This document shows, piece by piece, positions 43,203-51,221 of a DNA stretch of 64,000 nucleotides (positions within the stretch are counted from its first letter, which is position 1; the number at the start of each line of letters is the position of its first letter). The notes under the pieces are model-generated. The model made no database searches. It had not been told where the DNA came from and worked only from the letters and a program-made list of their open reading frames with translations. This DNA is from Sorangium cellulosum So0157-2 (GTDB taxonomy: Bacteria > Myxococcota_A > Polyangia > Polyangiales > Polyangiaceae). Made by a program: the position numbers and the translations under genes. Where the stretch lies: positions 2,666,001-2,730,000 of the forward strand of contig NC_021658.1 of assembly GCF_000418325.1 (NCBI RefSeq), written 5' to 3'.

Positions 43203-44279
43203 ATGGATGGATCGGCGAGCGCGCCCCTCTCGGGCCGCCTCTCGCTGCGCCCGCTCGCCGAGCGGCCGCGGTGCAGCATCGTCATTCCCTGTTACAACGA
43301 GGAGCGCTACATCGAGGACGTCCTCCGCTGCGCCCTGAAGCAGCGTTATCCTCCCGAGCTCCTCGAGATCTTCGTGGTCGACGGCGGCTCGAGCGACACG
43401 ACACGGGAGATCGTCGGCCGCGTCGCGGCGGAGGAGCCGCGGGTGACGCTGCTCCACAACCCCGCCCGGATCCAGGCCGCGGCGATGAACATCGGCATTG
43501 GCCGAGCGCGAGGCGACGTGATCGTCCGGATGGACGCGCACGCCGATTACGCCGAAGACTACGTGGCCGCGTCGGTCGCCGCGCTCCGGAGGACCGGCGC
43601 GCTCAACGCGGGCGGCGCGGCGCGGCCGCGCCACCGGAACCGCTTTCAGCGGGCGCTCTGCGCGGCGCTCTCGAGCCCGCTCGGCGTCGGCGGCTCGGCC
43701 TACCGCGACCCCTCGCGCGAGGGCTTCGTCGAGTCGGTCTTCAACGGGGCCTTCCGGCGCGAGGCGTTCGAGATCGCCGGCCTTTACGACCCGGACGCGA
43801 TCACCAACGAGGACGCGGAGCTCAACCAGCGCATCATCGAGGCCGGCGGCGCCGTCTACCTGTCCCGGGAGATCGTCGCGTACTACTACCCTCGATCGTC
43901 CCTGCCGCCGCTCGCGCGGCAGTACTTCGCCTATGGCAAGGGGCGCGCCCGCACCCTGCTCCGCCGTCGGAGGCTCCTGTCGCTCCGGCCGATGCTGCCG
44001 TTCTTCCTGGTCACCGCCGCCGCGCTGCTCGCCCTCGCGTCCGCCTTCCTGCCGTCCGTCCGACCCGCGCTCGCGCTCGCGGCGCTCGCGTACGCCGCGC
44101 TCGTGATCGCGGCGTCGCTCCGGCTCGCGCTGCGCGCTTCGCTCGGCGATTTCCCCTTGCTCTGCGCCATCTTCCCCGCGATGCACGCCGCGCACGGGCT
44201 CGGGTTCTGGGCCGGCCTGCTCCGCGGCGCGCGCGAACGCGCTGGACGGCGCGCGGAGGGCCGCCTGCCGACGTCGTGA
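43203..44279 (+). CDS. GT2 glycosyltransferase with C-terminal membrane segments
   Basis: The 358-residue protein has a GT-A fold family 2 domain (CSIVIPCYNEERYIEDVL; VVDGGSSDTT; DVIVRMDAHADY with the metal-binding DxD-like acids; TNEDAELNQRIIEAGG as the acceptor-site ED). About three hydrophobic segments close the protein (MLPFFLVTAAALLALASAF onward). This is the layout of ExoA-like enzymes that add a sugar from a nucleotide donor to a lipid-linked exopolysaccharide intermediate. No other polysaccharide genes adjoin, so the product is unknown. The ATG at 43203 follows a GGGGGGAG ribosome site. Confidence 0.88.
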   Translation: MDGSASAPLSGRLSLRPLAERPRCSIVIPCYNEERYIEDVLRCALKQRYPPELLEIFVVDGGSSDTTREIVGRVAAEEPRVTLLHNPARIQAAAMNIGIGRARGDVIVRMDAHADYAEDYVAASVAALRRTGALNAGGAARPRHRNRFQRALCAALSSPLGVGGSAYRDPSREGFVESVFNGAFRREAFEIAGLYDPDAITNEDAELNQRIIEAGGAVYLSREIVAYYYPRSSLPPLARQYFAYGKGRARTLLRRRRLLSLRPMLPFFLVTAAALLALASAFLPSVRPALALAALAYAALVIAASLRLALRASLGDFPLLCAIFPAMHAAHGLGFWAGLLRGARERAGRRAEGRLPTS

Positions 44280-44403
44280 CGCGCGAGGGCGCGCGGGGGC
44301 GCGCGGGGGCAGCCGCGCGCCGAGCGCGGCTGTGCCGGACTCCGCGGCTCGGGTCGCCGGGGGGCGCGTTGATCGGCCGGGCCCGCTTTGGTATGGTCGC
44401 GCG

Positions 44404-45042
44404 GTGAGCGCGCGCGGGACGTCGTTGACCTCGTTCTCCTCGGTCGCAGCCGAGCTCATCGAGCTGTCCCGCTGGTGCTACGAGCGCGGCTGGACGCCGG
44501 CCACGAGCGGCAACTTCTCCGCCCGGCTCGGCGAAGGCACCATCGCGATCACGGCGTCCGGGCGGCCGAAGGGCGCGCTCGGCCCGTCGGACATCGTGGT
44601 CGTCAACGCGGACGGCCGCCTGGTCGGGCCGTCCGCCAGCCGCCCGTCGGCCGAGACGGCGCTGCACTGCCAGCTCTACCGGCGCTCCGCCGCCATCGGG
44701 GCCGTCGCGCACACCCACTCGCGCGCCGCGACGGTGCTCTCGCGCCGGTGCGCGCAGGAGGGATACGTGACCCTCGCGGGCTACGAGGTGGCGAAGGCGC
44801 TCTCCGGCGTGACGACGCACGACCGCGCGGTGCTCCTCCCCGTCTTCGTCAACACGCAGGACATCCGGAAGCTCGCCGAGGACGTCGAGGCGTTCATGTC
44901 GGCGCACCCGCCGGTGCACGGCTACCTCATCGCCGGCCACGGGCTCTACACCTGGGGCGCAGACATCGCGGACACGATCCGCCACATCGAGGCGCTCGAG
45001 TTCATGCTCGACTGCGCGCTGCTGGAAGGAAGGATCTCATGA
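44404..45042 (+). CDS. mtnB: Methylthioribulose-1-phosphate dehydratase
   Basis: The 212-residue protein has the class II aldolase/MtnB fold: [21 protein letters not shown], the zinc site [11 protein letters not shown], and HGLYTWG near the end. It dehydrates 5-methylthioribulose-1-phosphate to the diketone in the methionine salvage pathway. A GTG start at 44404 gives the usual length. It overlaps mtnD (ATGA), and mtnC follows with a GTGA overlap, so the three steps are made from one message. No mtnA or mtnK is in the window. Confidence 0.9.
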   Translation: MSARGTSLTSFSSVAAELIELSRWCYERGWTPATSGNFSARLGEGTIAITASGRPKGALGPSDIVVVNADGRLVGPSASRPSAETALHCQLYRRSAAIGAVAHTHSRAATVLSRRCAQEGYVTLAGYEVAKALSGVTTHDRAVLLPVFVNTQDIRKLAEDVEAFMSAHPPVHGYLIAGHGLYTWGADIADTIRHIEALEFMLDCALLEGRIS

Positions 45043-45581
45043 GCTTGCTGCGGGTGTACCGGGAGAGCGATCCGACGAAGGCCGAGGAATACACGACGCT
45101 CGAGGACATCGCCCGCGTCGCCGCCGCGTCGCAGATCCGCTTCGAGCGCTGGTCCGCCGAGCGCCCGCTGCCGCCCTCGGCGTCGCCGGAGCAGGTGCTC
45201 GAGGCGTACGCCGGCCCGGTGAAGCAGCTCTCCGAGGCGTGCGGGTTCGTCACGGCGGACGTGATCTCGGTCTCCCCGAGCACGCCGAACCACGCGGAGC
45301 TCCGGCGGAAGTTCTTGGACGAGCACATCCACACCGAGGACGAGGCGCGCTTCTTCGTCGAGGGGCGCGGGCTGTTCTGCATCCATCAGGGGGAGCGCGT
45401 GCTCTCGTTCCTTGTCGAGAAGGGCGACCTCATCAGCGTTCCTGCCGGGACGCGGCACTGGTTCGACATGGGGCCTGCGCCGTCGTTCACCTGCATCCGG
45501 TGGTTCTCCGATCCGAGGGGGTGGGTCGCCGAGCACACCGGGTCGGACATCGCGTCGCGCTTCCCGAGGCTCGCGGCGTGA
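45039..45581 (+). CDS. mtnD: Acireductone dioxygenase
   Basis: The 180-residue cupin has the metal-binding signature [16 protein letters not shown] and a later histidine in GTRHWFDMG. This is the acireductone dioxygenase (ARD) family, which with Fe2+ yields the methionine precursor 2-keto-4-methylthiobutyrate plus formate. With Ni2+ the same family gives an off-pathway product. The ATG is coupled to the mtnB stop and preceded by GGAAGGA. It is the second gene of the mtnBDC operon. Confidence 0.93.
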   Translation: MSLLRVYRESDPTKAEEYTTLEDIARVAAASQIRFERWSAERPLPPSASPEQVLEAYAGPVKQLSEACGFVTADVISVSPSTPNHAELRRKFLDEHIHTEDEARFFVEGRGLFCIHQGERVLSFLVEKGDLISVPAGTRHWFDMGPAPSFTCIRWFSDPRGWVAEHTGSDIASRFPRLAA

Positions 45582-46297
45582 GCACGGCGTCGATCCCCGC
45601 GCGCGTGGTGCTGGTCGACATCGAGGGGACCACGACGGACGTGCGCTTCGTGCACGAGACGCTGTTCTCGGTGGCGCGCCGGGACCTGGCCGCGTACGTG
45701 TCGGCGCACGCCGGCAGCCCCGAGGTCGAGGCGGCCCGGAGCGCGGTCGCGCGCGAGCGGGGCGCCCCCGCGCAGGCGGTGAGCGACGGCGAGCTCGCGG
45801 CGGCGCTGCGCGCGTGGATCGACGAGGATCGCAAGGAGACGGCGCTGAAGGCGCTGCAGGGGAAGATCTGGCGCAGCGCCTACGAGTCGGGCGGGCTCCG
45901 GAGCCACGTGTACGCGGACGTGGCGCCGGCGCTGCGGCGGTGGCGGGAGCGCGGGGCGACGCTCGCGGTGTTCAGCTCCGGGTCGGTCGAGGCGCAGAAG
46001 CTCCTGTTCCAGCACACGACATCCGGGGACCTGACAGGGCTCTTCACGGCGTTCTTCGATACGACGACCGGGCCGAAGCGGGAGGCGGGGGCTTACCAGC
46101 GGATCGCGGGGGCGCTCGGGGTGCAGCCGGCAGAGGTGCTGTTCCTGTCCGACGTGACGGCGGAGCTCGACGCGGCGGCGGCGGCGGGGATGCGCACGGT
46201 GCAGCTGCTGCGGCCGGGGACGGCGCGGGAGCCGGGGAGCCGGCACGCGGCGGCGGAGCGGTTCGACGAGATCGCGGTGGAGCCGGGGCAACGGTGA
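45578..46297 (+). CDS. mtnC: Enolase-phosphatase E1
   Basis: The 239-residue HAD-superfamily protein has motif [17 protein letters not shown] (DxEGT, typical of E1), [29 protein letters not shown] and [13 protein letters not shown]. The enzyme enolises and dephosphorylates the MtnB product to acireductone, the substrate of MtnD. It starts at GTG 45578, overlapping the mtnD stop. The gene order B-D-C puts the later enzyme before the earlier, which does not matter for a polycistronic message. Confidence 0.92.
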   Translation: MSTASIPARVVLVDIEGTTTDVRFVHETLFSVARRDLAAYVSAHAGSPEVEAARSAVARERGAPAQAVSDGELAAALRAWIDEDRKETALKALQGKIWRSAYESGGLRSHVYADVAPALRRWRERGATLAVFSSGSVEAQKLLFQHTTSGDLTGLFTAFFDTTTGPKREAGAYQRIAGALGVQPAEVLFLSDVTAELDAAAAAGMRTVQLLRPGTAREPGSRHAAAERFDEIAVEPGQR

Positions 46298-46387
46298 CGG
46301 AGGCCCTGCCGGCTGCGGCGGAGCCAGCGGGGGAGGGCGTGGGGCGCGGGCACGGGAGTGGTTAGGCGCCCTCTGGGCCCCACGTCG

Positions 46388-47893
46388 ATGCGTCCAGACC
46401 CCGCGCAGAAGCGCCTGCGTGCGCAGTCGATTTCGCGTCGTCAGCGAGTCGCGCTGACCGGGGCGTGGGCGCTCCTTACGCAGCTCGGCGCGGGCGGGTC
46501 CGCGCGCGGCGGGGACGAGCCGGGGGCGAGCGCCGTGGCTGGCGAGGAGGCTTCTCCGCACTCGATCGCGATCGTGAAGGACGAGCGCTGGGGAGCGTCG
46601 CTGTCGCTGGGCGTCGACGCGCTCGCCGCGGGGACGCGAGGCGATGGCGCGCGGGGCGGGCTGCGGCCGTATATCGACGGCGAGGGGTGGATCGGGTGGA
46701 CGGCCGCGGAGCCGGACGCGACGGCGCCAGGCCTGGGCCTCTTTTCGCCTTCGATGCTCGATGCGCGCCGCGGCTTGATCGTCCGCGCGGGCGCGGCTGG
46801 CCTCGCCGCGGCGCGATCGACGGGCGGCGCTCGGGCGTTCGAGTGGCGCGCGGCGGAGAGCGCGACGCTCCAGCTTACGCCGGTCGTCCTGGAGCAGCGG
46901 TTTTCGTACCAGAGGCCTGTGGAGTTCACCGATCGCTTCTGGCGATCGCAGCGCGGCGTGATGTCGGTGGGCGGCCGGTTCGCGCTCCCGGGCATGTTCA
47001 CGGTGCTGCCGGCGAAGATGAACGTGATGAGCCTCGCCGTCGAGGCCGACGTGCTGCGCTACGAGGAGGGAACCACGCGGCGCGATCTCGGGGTCGAGAT
47101 GGTCGTGGTCGAGTTCTTCGACCGGAGCCCCGAGCGGCCGGTCCGTGCGGCGATCATCGATTTGAACGTGGCGCAGCAGGACGCGCCGTTCAAGCGGGGG
47201 GAGGAGGGGCGTACCAACCTGGCGGCGCTCACGATCGAGCTTGATGTGCTGTCGCTCGCGGGCATTTCGCTGTCGAGACGGCTGTCGCTCGGGGCGCGGG
47301 GCGGCCTCGGTATCGCTGTGCCGACGCATCTTTATGACGCCACGCCGCCGCCGGAGGCGCCGTCGTCGGAGGAGGACGAGAAGGAGAGCGTCCCAAGCGT
47401 CATGATGCCGACGCTCTTCGGGGATCTCGTCTATCGGTCGACGGCGCTGCCTTTCGTGCCGAGCTGGAGCTCTCTCGACCGAGTTGTCGCTGGGGGGCGT
47501 GGGCCTGGCGCGGCGATCGGCGCTGGAACATTCTCGCGGCTCGATCCGACAGGCAGCGCGGGCGACGTGGGGGGCCAGATCGCAGCGGAGGGGCGGGTAG
47601 CGATCACGCGTGAGATCTACGCAGGCGGCAGCGGCACGGTCGTGCTGGCGGAGCGGGTTGTGGTGAGCGATCTGGGCGTGCCGGAAGGGGCGCCTCGGGC
47701 GGGGGATATGATTTTGATGACGCGCGTGGCGGCGCAGTTGGAATGGGAGCTCACGAGGGGGGTCACGCAGCGCGCGTCTGCGTTTATCGAGCGGAGCGAC
47801 CGCGATGATCCTGTGGGCCTCGGCGGCGCGCCGTCGGCGAGCTTGCGGCCGAGGTGGGGAGCGACCGTGTCGCTCGCCGCGACGGTGTTCTGA
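46388..47893 (+). CDS. Exported protein of unknown function, barrel-like
   Basis: The product is 501 residues from ATG 46388 (a GTG at 46358 is an alternative). An Arg-rich N-terminus is followed by a moderate hydrophobic stretch (VALTGAWALLTQLGAGGSA) that could be a Sec or Tat signal. The rest alternates polar and hydrophobic positions with many Gly, Arg and aromatic residues (LQLTPVVLEQRFSYQRPVEF, MTRVAAQLEWELTRGVTQRA) and ends in a phenylalanine (SLAATVF), a feature of outer-membrane barrels. I recognise no family. An acidic segment (SSEEDEKESVPS) near residue 335 may be a surface loop. It follows mtnC after 90 bases but looks unrelated. Confidence 0.7.
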   Translation: MRPDPAQKRLRAQSISRRQRVALTGAWALLTQLGAGGSARGGDEPGASAVAGEEASPHSIAIVKDERWGASLSLGVDALAAGTRGDGARGGLRPYIDGEGWIGWTAAEPDATAPGLGLFSPSMLDARRGLIVRAGAAGLAAARSTGGARAFEWRAAESATLQLTPVVLEQRFSYQRPVEFTDRFWRSQRGVMSVGGRFALPGMFTVLPAKMNVMSLAVEADVLRYEEGTTRRDLGVEMVVVEFFDRSPERPVRAAIIDLNVAQQDAPFKRGEEGRTNLAALTIELDVLSLAGISLSRRLSLGARGGLGIAVPTHLYDATPPPEAPSSEEDEKESVPSVMMPTLFGDLVYRSTALPFVPSWSSLDRVVAGGRGPGAAIGAGTFSRLDPTGSAGDVGGQIAAEGRVAITREIYAGGSGTVVLAERVVVSDLGVPEGAPRAGDMILMTRVAAQLEWELTRGVTQRASAFIERSDRDDPVGLGGAPSASLRPRWGATVSLAATVF

Positions 47894-47920
47894 GATCCGA
47901 TGCTGCGTCCGTGCCCGCGC

Positions 47921-48334
47921 TCAGGCAACGTGGCTTCGCGCCGGGGCGGCCGCGCGCCTGCGCGGGCGCGCCCCGGGCCCCGGCACGGCGTGAGGCCCTC
48001 GGGCGTTGAGCTTTCCGCCGACCTCGGCGATGGCCCGGAGCGCGGGCACCAGCTCCTGGCCGAGCGGGGTGAGCTCGTACTCGACCGAGGGCGGCGAGGT
48101 GGGCATGACGCGGCGGGTGACCACGCCCTTGGCCTCGAGCTCGCGCAGGCGCGCGCTCAGCACCCGCGCCGAGATCTGCGGGATGTCGACGCGCAGCTCG
48201 CCGAACCGGCGCGGCTGCCCGCTGAGCGACCAGATGACGTTCGGCGCCCAGGCCCCGCGCAAGAGCGCCATGCACAGCGTCAGCGGGCAGAGGGGCGGCG
48301 GGGGGACGCGATTTTTTCGAACCGGCAGCGCCAT
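47921..48334 (-). CDS. HxlR-family transcriptional regulator
   Basis: The 137-residue winged-helix protein matches the HxlR family: CPLTLCMALLRGAWAPNVIW at the start, FGELRVDIPQISARVLSARLRELEAKGVVTRRV as the DNA-binding core and YELTPLGQELVPALRAIAEV as the wing and last helix. The N-terminal cysteines could sense electrophiles or oxidants, as in some members of the family. The C-terminal 25 residues are Pro/Arg/Ala-rich. It is divergent from the glutathione transferase gene across 285 bases, suggesting that it controls that gene. Confidence 0.9.
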   Translation of the reverse strand: MALPVRKNRVPPPPLCPLTLCMALLRGAWAPNVIWSLSGQPRRFGELRVDIPQISARVLSARLRELEAKGVVTRRVMPTSPPSVEYELTPLGQELVPALRAIAEVGGKLNARGPHAVPGPGARPRRRAAAPARSHVA

Positions 48335-48619
48335 GGGTAACCCCGAAGATACCCCTTTCTCAGGGTTCTGGCACCTGGCGAGTATCCAGGAGTAACTTCG
48401 CGCGCTAGCTTGCTGGTCTCGACGGCGCCGGCCCCGAACGATCGGGGCTGGCGCGCCGCGGCCCTCGCCGAAGCGACGGGCTTCGCCGGGGCGCGCGGGG
48501 GCCTTCGCCGGCCCCCCGCGCCCGCCCGCATCTCGCCGCCCCGAACACCTGGGCGCGCGTCGAAGGGGCAGGGTCGTTCGGGGCTCTCACCAACACCACA
48601 TCATTCGAGGGATGCTTCT

Positions 48620-49240
48620 ATGAAATTGTATTTCTCTCCCGGTGCCTGTTCTCTGTCTCCGCACGTCGTCGCCCGCGAGCTCGGCATCGAGCTGACGCTC
48701 GACAAGGTCGACGTCGCGTCCAAGAAGACGTCGTCGGGCCGCGACTTTTGGGCCATCAACCCGAAGGGGTACATCCCCGCGCTCGAGCTCGACGGCGGCG
48801 AGGTCTTGACCGAGGGGCCGGCCATCGTTCAGTACCTGGCCGACCAGAAGCCCGAAGCGAAGCTCGTGCCGCCGCCGGGCACGATGGCGCGCTACCGCGT
48901 GCAAGAGATGCTCGGGTACATCAACTCTGAGCTGCACAAGACCTACGGCCCGCTCTTCAATCCGAAGACCTCGCCCGAGCAGCGGCAAGAGCGCGAAGAG
49001 TACCTGCGCAAGCGCTACGGCGTGATCGAGGCGGCGCTCGCGAAGGGGCCCTACCTGTTCGGCGAGCAGTTCACCGTGGCCGACGCCTACCTTTTCACGG
49101 TCGCCAACTGGTCGAATTTCGTCAAGCTCGACCTGTCGGCCTTCCCCAACTTGCTCGCGTACCAGCGGCGGGTGGCCGCGCGCCCGGCGGTGCAGGGGGC
49201 GATGCGGGCCGAGGGCCTCCCGGTCGACGGCGGCAAGTAA
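48620..49240 (+). CDS. Beta-class glutathione S-transferase
   Basis: The 206-residue protein starts MKLYFSPGACSLSPHVVARE, the beta-class N-terminus with Cys10 as the likely catalytic cysteine. It continues with NPKGYIPALELDGGEVLTEG (cis-Pro loop and the ESxAI-like site as TEGPAI) and an alpha-helical C-terminal domain (KGPYLFGEQFTVADAYLFTV). It conjugates glutathione or reduces small electrophiles in the cytosol. The ATG follows GAGGGA. The divergent HxlR regulator is the likely controller. Confidence 0.93.
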   Translation: MKLYFSPGACSLSPHVVARELGIELTLDKVDVASKKTSSGRDFWAINPKGYIPALELDGGEVLTEGPAIVQYLADQKPEAKLVPPPGTMARYRVQEMLGYINSELHKTYGPLFNPKTSPEQRQEREEYLRKRYGVIEAALAKGPYLFGEQFTVADAYLFTVANWSNFVKLDLSAFPNLLAYQRRVAARPAVQGAMRAEGLPVDGGK

Positions 49241-49320
49241 GGGGGCCCTGGGACCGCGCCGCGAACGCCGAGCGCGCGAGGCCACACGCCGAGGCGGGGG
49301 ACGCCGCCGTCCAGGGGTCG

Positions 49321-49557
49321 TCAGGCGCGCGCGGGGCGCGGGCCGCACAGCGGGCGCAGCGCGTCGCGCTCGGCCGTGGACAGCACCGTGACCGGGTACT
49401 TCGGTTCGCCGCTCGCGCGATCGGAGAACGGGTGCGGCCACGCGGCGCCGCGGAGCTTCCAGCCGAGCAGCTTTCCGATCATGCGCGCCATGAGGCGCAC
49501 GCCCGGCTTCACCGACCCGGGACCGCAACGACACTGGAGCTCGACGTCTCGGATCAT
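49321..49557 (-). pseudogene. Internally deleted DUF6151/GFA-like protein remnant
   Basis: The 78-residue frame starts MIRDVELQCRCG, the N-terminus with its CxC zinc ligand pair seen in DUF6151/GFA-like proteins, and then jumps to VKPGVRLMARMIGKLLGWKL and EPKYPVTVLSTAERDALRPL, which resemble the C-terminus of the same family. The roughly 110 central residues, including the second zinc-ligand pair, are missing. I read it as an in-frame internal deletion. It could still be translated, but the fold would be lost. Confidence 0.5.
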
Positions 49558-49642
49558 GGCGCCCCCGTACCACGTCCTGGCGCGCGCGGCGCGCGCTTCC
49601 CCCGCGCGCGCCGCGCGAGGCCTCCCTTGAGCCACGCCAGCG

Positions 49643-49879
49643 CTACTGCCGCTGGACGTGCGTGGCCTTGATGCGACCCTGGCGCATGTAGTCGACGGTC
49701 TGCGGATCGAAATCGAAGGCGACGATGGGGAGGCCCGGCAGCTCCGCGGCGTCTGCGGCCATCGCGCACCGATACGAGACGCTGAACACGCCGATCAGGC
49801 CCACGACGGGCGGGTCCGCGGCATCGTTCGCGGCTTTCAGCGCTTCGACGTCTTCAGCTTCGTCAAGATAGTTGAGCTG
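49643..49879 (-). pseudogene. Fragment of a sugar-type periplasmic binding protein
   Basis: Between a TAA (49880-49882) and a TAG (49643-49645) the minus strand reads about 78 codons, including LNYLDEAEDVEALKAANDAA, VVGLIGVFSVSYRCAMAADA and LPIVAFDFDPQTVDYMRQGR, closing ATHVQRQ. This looks like the C-terminal lobe of a type-1 periplasmic sugar-binding protein. Signal peptide, N-lobe and final helices are absent. It adjoins another remnant, so this is a small gene graveyard. Confidence 0.55.
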
Positions 49880-49938
49880 TTATACCAGCACGTTGTCACC
49901 GGCATCCGCGAGCACGGCCTGCGGGAGGAGAGGCATCT

Positions 49939-49987
49939 CCGTGACATGTCACGGCGGCAGCGTGCCAGATCCCGTGACATGTCACGG
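49939..49987. promoter_or_regulatory. Twin 16-bp perfect palindromes
   Basis: CCGTGACATGTCACGG occurs at 49939-49954 and again at 49972-49987. Each is perfectly self-complementary, and the two are 33 bases apart, about three helical turns. They lie 330-378 bases upstream of the dioxygenase gene that heads the NRPS unit. Two identical operators at this phase suit a dimeric repressor or activator that binds cooperatively. The rest of the gap from 49880 to 50316 shows no gene. Confidence 0.65.
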
Positions 49988-50316
49988 AGACGGCGCTCCG
50001 TGGGCGCGGCGCCCGCGCCGGCCGCGTGGCGCGCCAAAGCGGAGTTTTTTCGCGGACCTGCGCCCCGCGCCCGGCCCCTTCCGCGGTGCCCTCCACTTCC
50101 GGTGCCACCGTCGGGCGCCGGACACGGCCGGCGCTCTGTGAGCGAGAATACGCGCTTGGCCTGCAACGTGCATTGTCGACGGGCACAGCAGCATCGCCGT
50201 GCGCCGGGGGATGAGCGCGCAATTGCTCACTGCTGCGTCACAGTCGTCCCACGACGCTGTATCTGCGGCTCGCCGTCGCCTTGATGACGGCCATGACCAC
50301 TGGAGGAGATCCGCTC

Positions 50317-51138
50317 ATGAAGCTCACGAAGACTCAGCTGAACGCCTACAATCAAGACGGGTTCGTGATCATCCCAAATGTGCTGTCCGACGCCGAGCTC
50401 GGGCGCATCCGGGCCGACACCCGCGTCGCGCTCGCCGAGGAGTCGCCGCGCCGCGTCCTCGAGCGGGACGGGCAGACCGTGCGCGGCGTTCACGGCCAGC
50501 ACAAGACGTTCGAGAGCTTCGCCAGGCTGGTCCGCCACCCTCGTCTCGTCGAGCCGTGCCGCCAGCTCCTGGCGGATGAGGTGTTCGTCTATCAGTTCAA
50601 GATCAACCTCAAGGCGGCGTTCGCCGGCGAGCTCTGGCCCTGGCACCAGGACTTCATCTTCTGGCGTGAAGAGGACGGCTTGCCCGAGCCCCGGCTGGTC
50701 AACGTCGCTGTCATGGTCGACGACAACACGGAGTCGAACGGCCCGCTCATGTTCCTCGCCGGCTCGCACCGCGAGGGCGTCATCGATGTGCGCCCGTCCG
50801 CGCGCCAAGGCGGGGCCTACGAGGGCGAACCGGCGTGGATCCACAACCTGACCGCGGACCTCAAGTACGTGTTGAGCCGCGAGCAGGTGCGCTACCTCGC
50901 GGCTCGCTACCCCGTACGGACCGCGGTGGGCTCCGCCGGCTCCGTGCTTCTGTTCCACCCGAACCTCGTACATGGGTCGAGCAACAACATCACGCCGATC
51001 GACCGGTGCCTCATCCTGGTCACGTACAACAGCGTCCTCAATCGAGCTCACCCGGTCGCGACGCCGCGGCCCGAGTTCCTCGCGAGCCGTGACTACACCC
51101 CGGTCATCGCCGGCCCCGAGAGCATCCTCACGGAGTGA
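50317..51138 (+). CDS. PhyH/EctD-like Fe(II)/2-oxoglutarate dioxygenase
   Basis: The 273-residue protein starts MKLTKTQLNAYNQDGFVIIP, typical of the phytanoyl-CoA/ectoine hydroxylase group. The facial triad is His110 and Asp112 (WHQDFIFW) with distal His219 (LVHGSSNN); conserved NGPLMFLAGSHREG lies between. It should hydroxylate an aliphatic carbon using O2 and 2-oxoglutarate. GGAGGAG precedes the ATG at 50317. The NRPS begins 83 bases after its stop on the same strand, so hydroxylation of a free or carrier-bound amino acid, or of the product, is the likely role. Confidence 0.9.
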   Translation: MKLTKTQLNAYNQDGFVIIPNVLSDAELGRIRADTRVALAEESPRRVLERDGQTVRGVHGQHKTFESFARLVRHPRLVEPCRQLLADEVFVYQFKINLKAAFAGELWPWHQDFIFWREEDGLPEPRLVNVAVMVDDNTESNGPLMFLAGSHREGVIDVRPSARQGGAYEGEPAWIHNLTADLKYVLSREQVRYLAARYPVRTAVGSAGSVLLFHPNLVHGSSNNITPIDRCLILVTYNSVLNRAHPVATPRPEFLASRDYTPVIAGPESILTE

Positions 51139-51221
51139 TCACCCCCCACGAGCGGATCGGCTGACCAGGAGACATTTCCGACCGGCGCACGGGGCGCCGC
51201 GCTTTCGCAGGGAATTTGCAC

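Noticed and set aside
49939..49987. Rho-independent terminator hairpins
   Set aside because: The palindromes have no loop and no T-tract; two identical copies in helical phase fit operators better.
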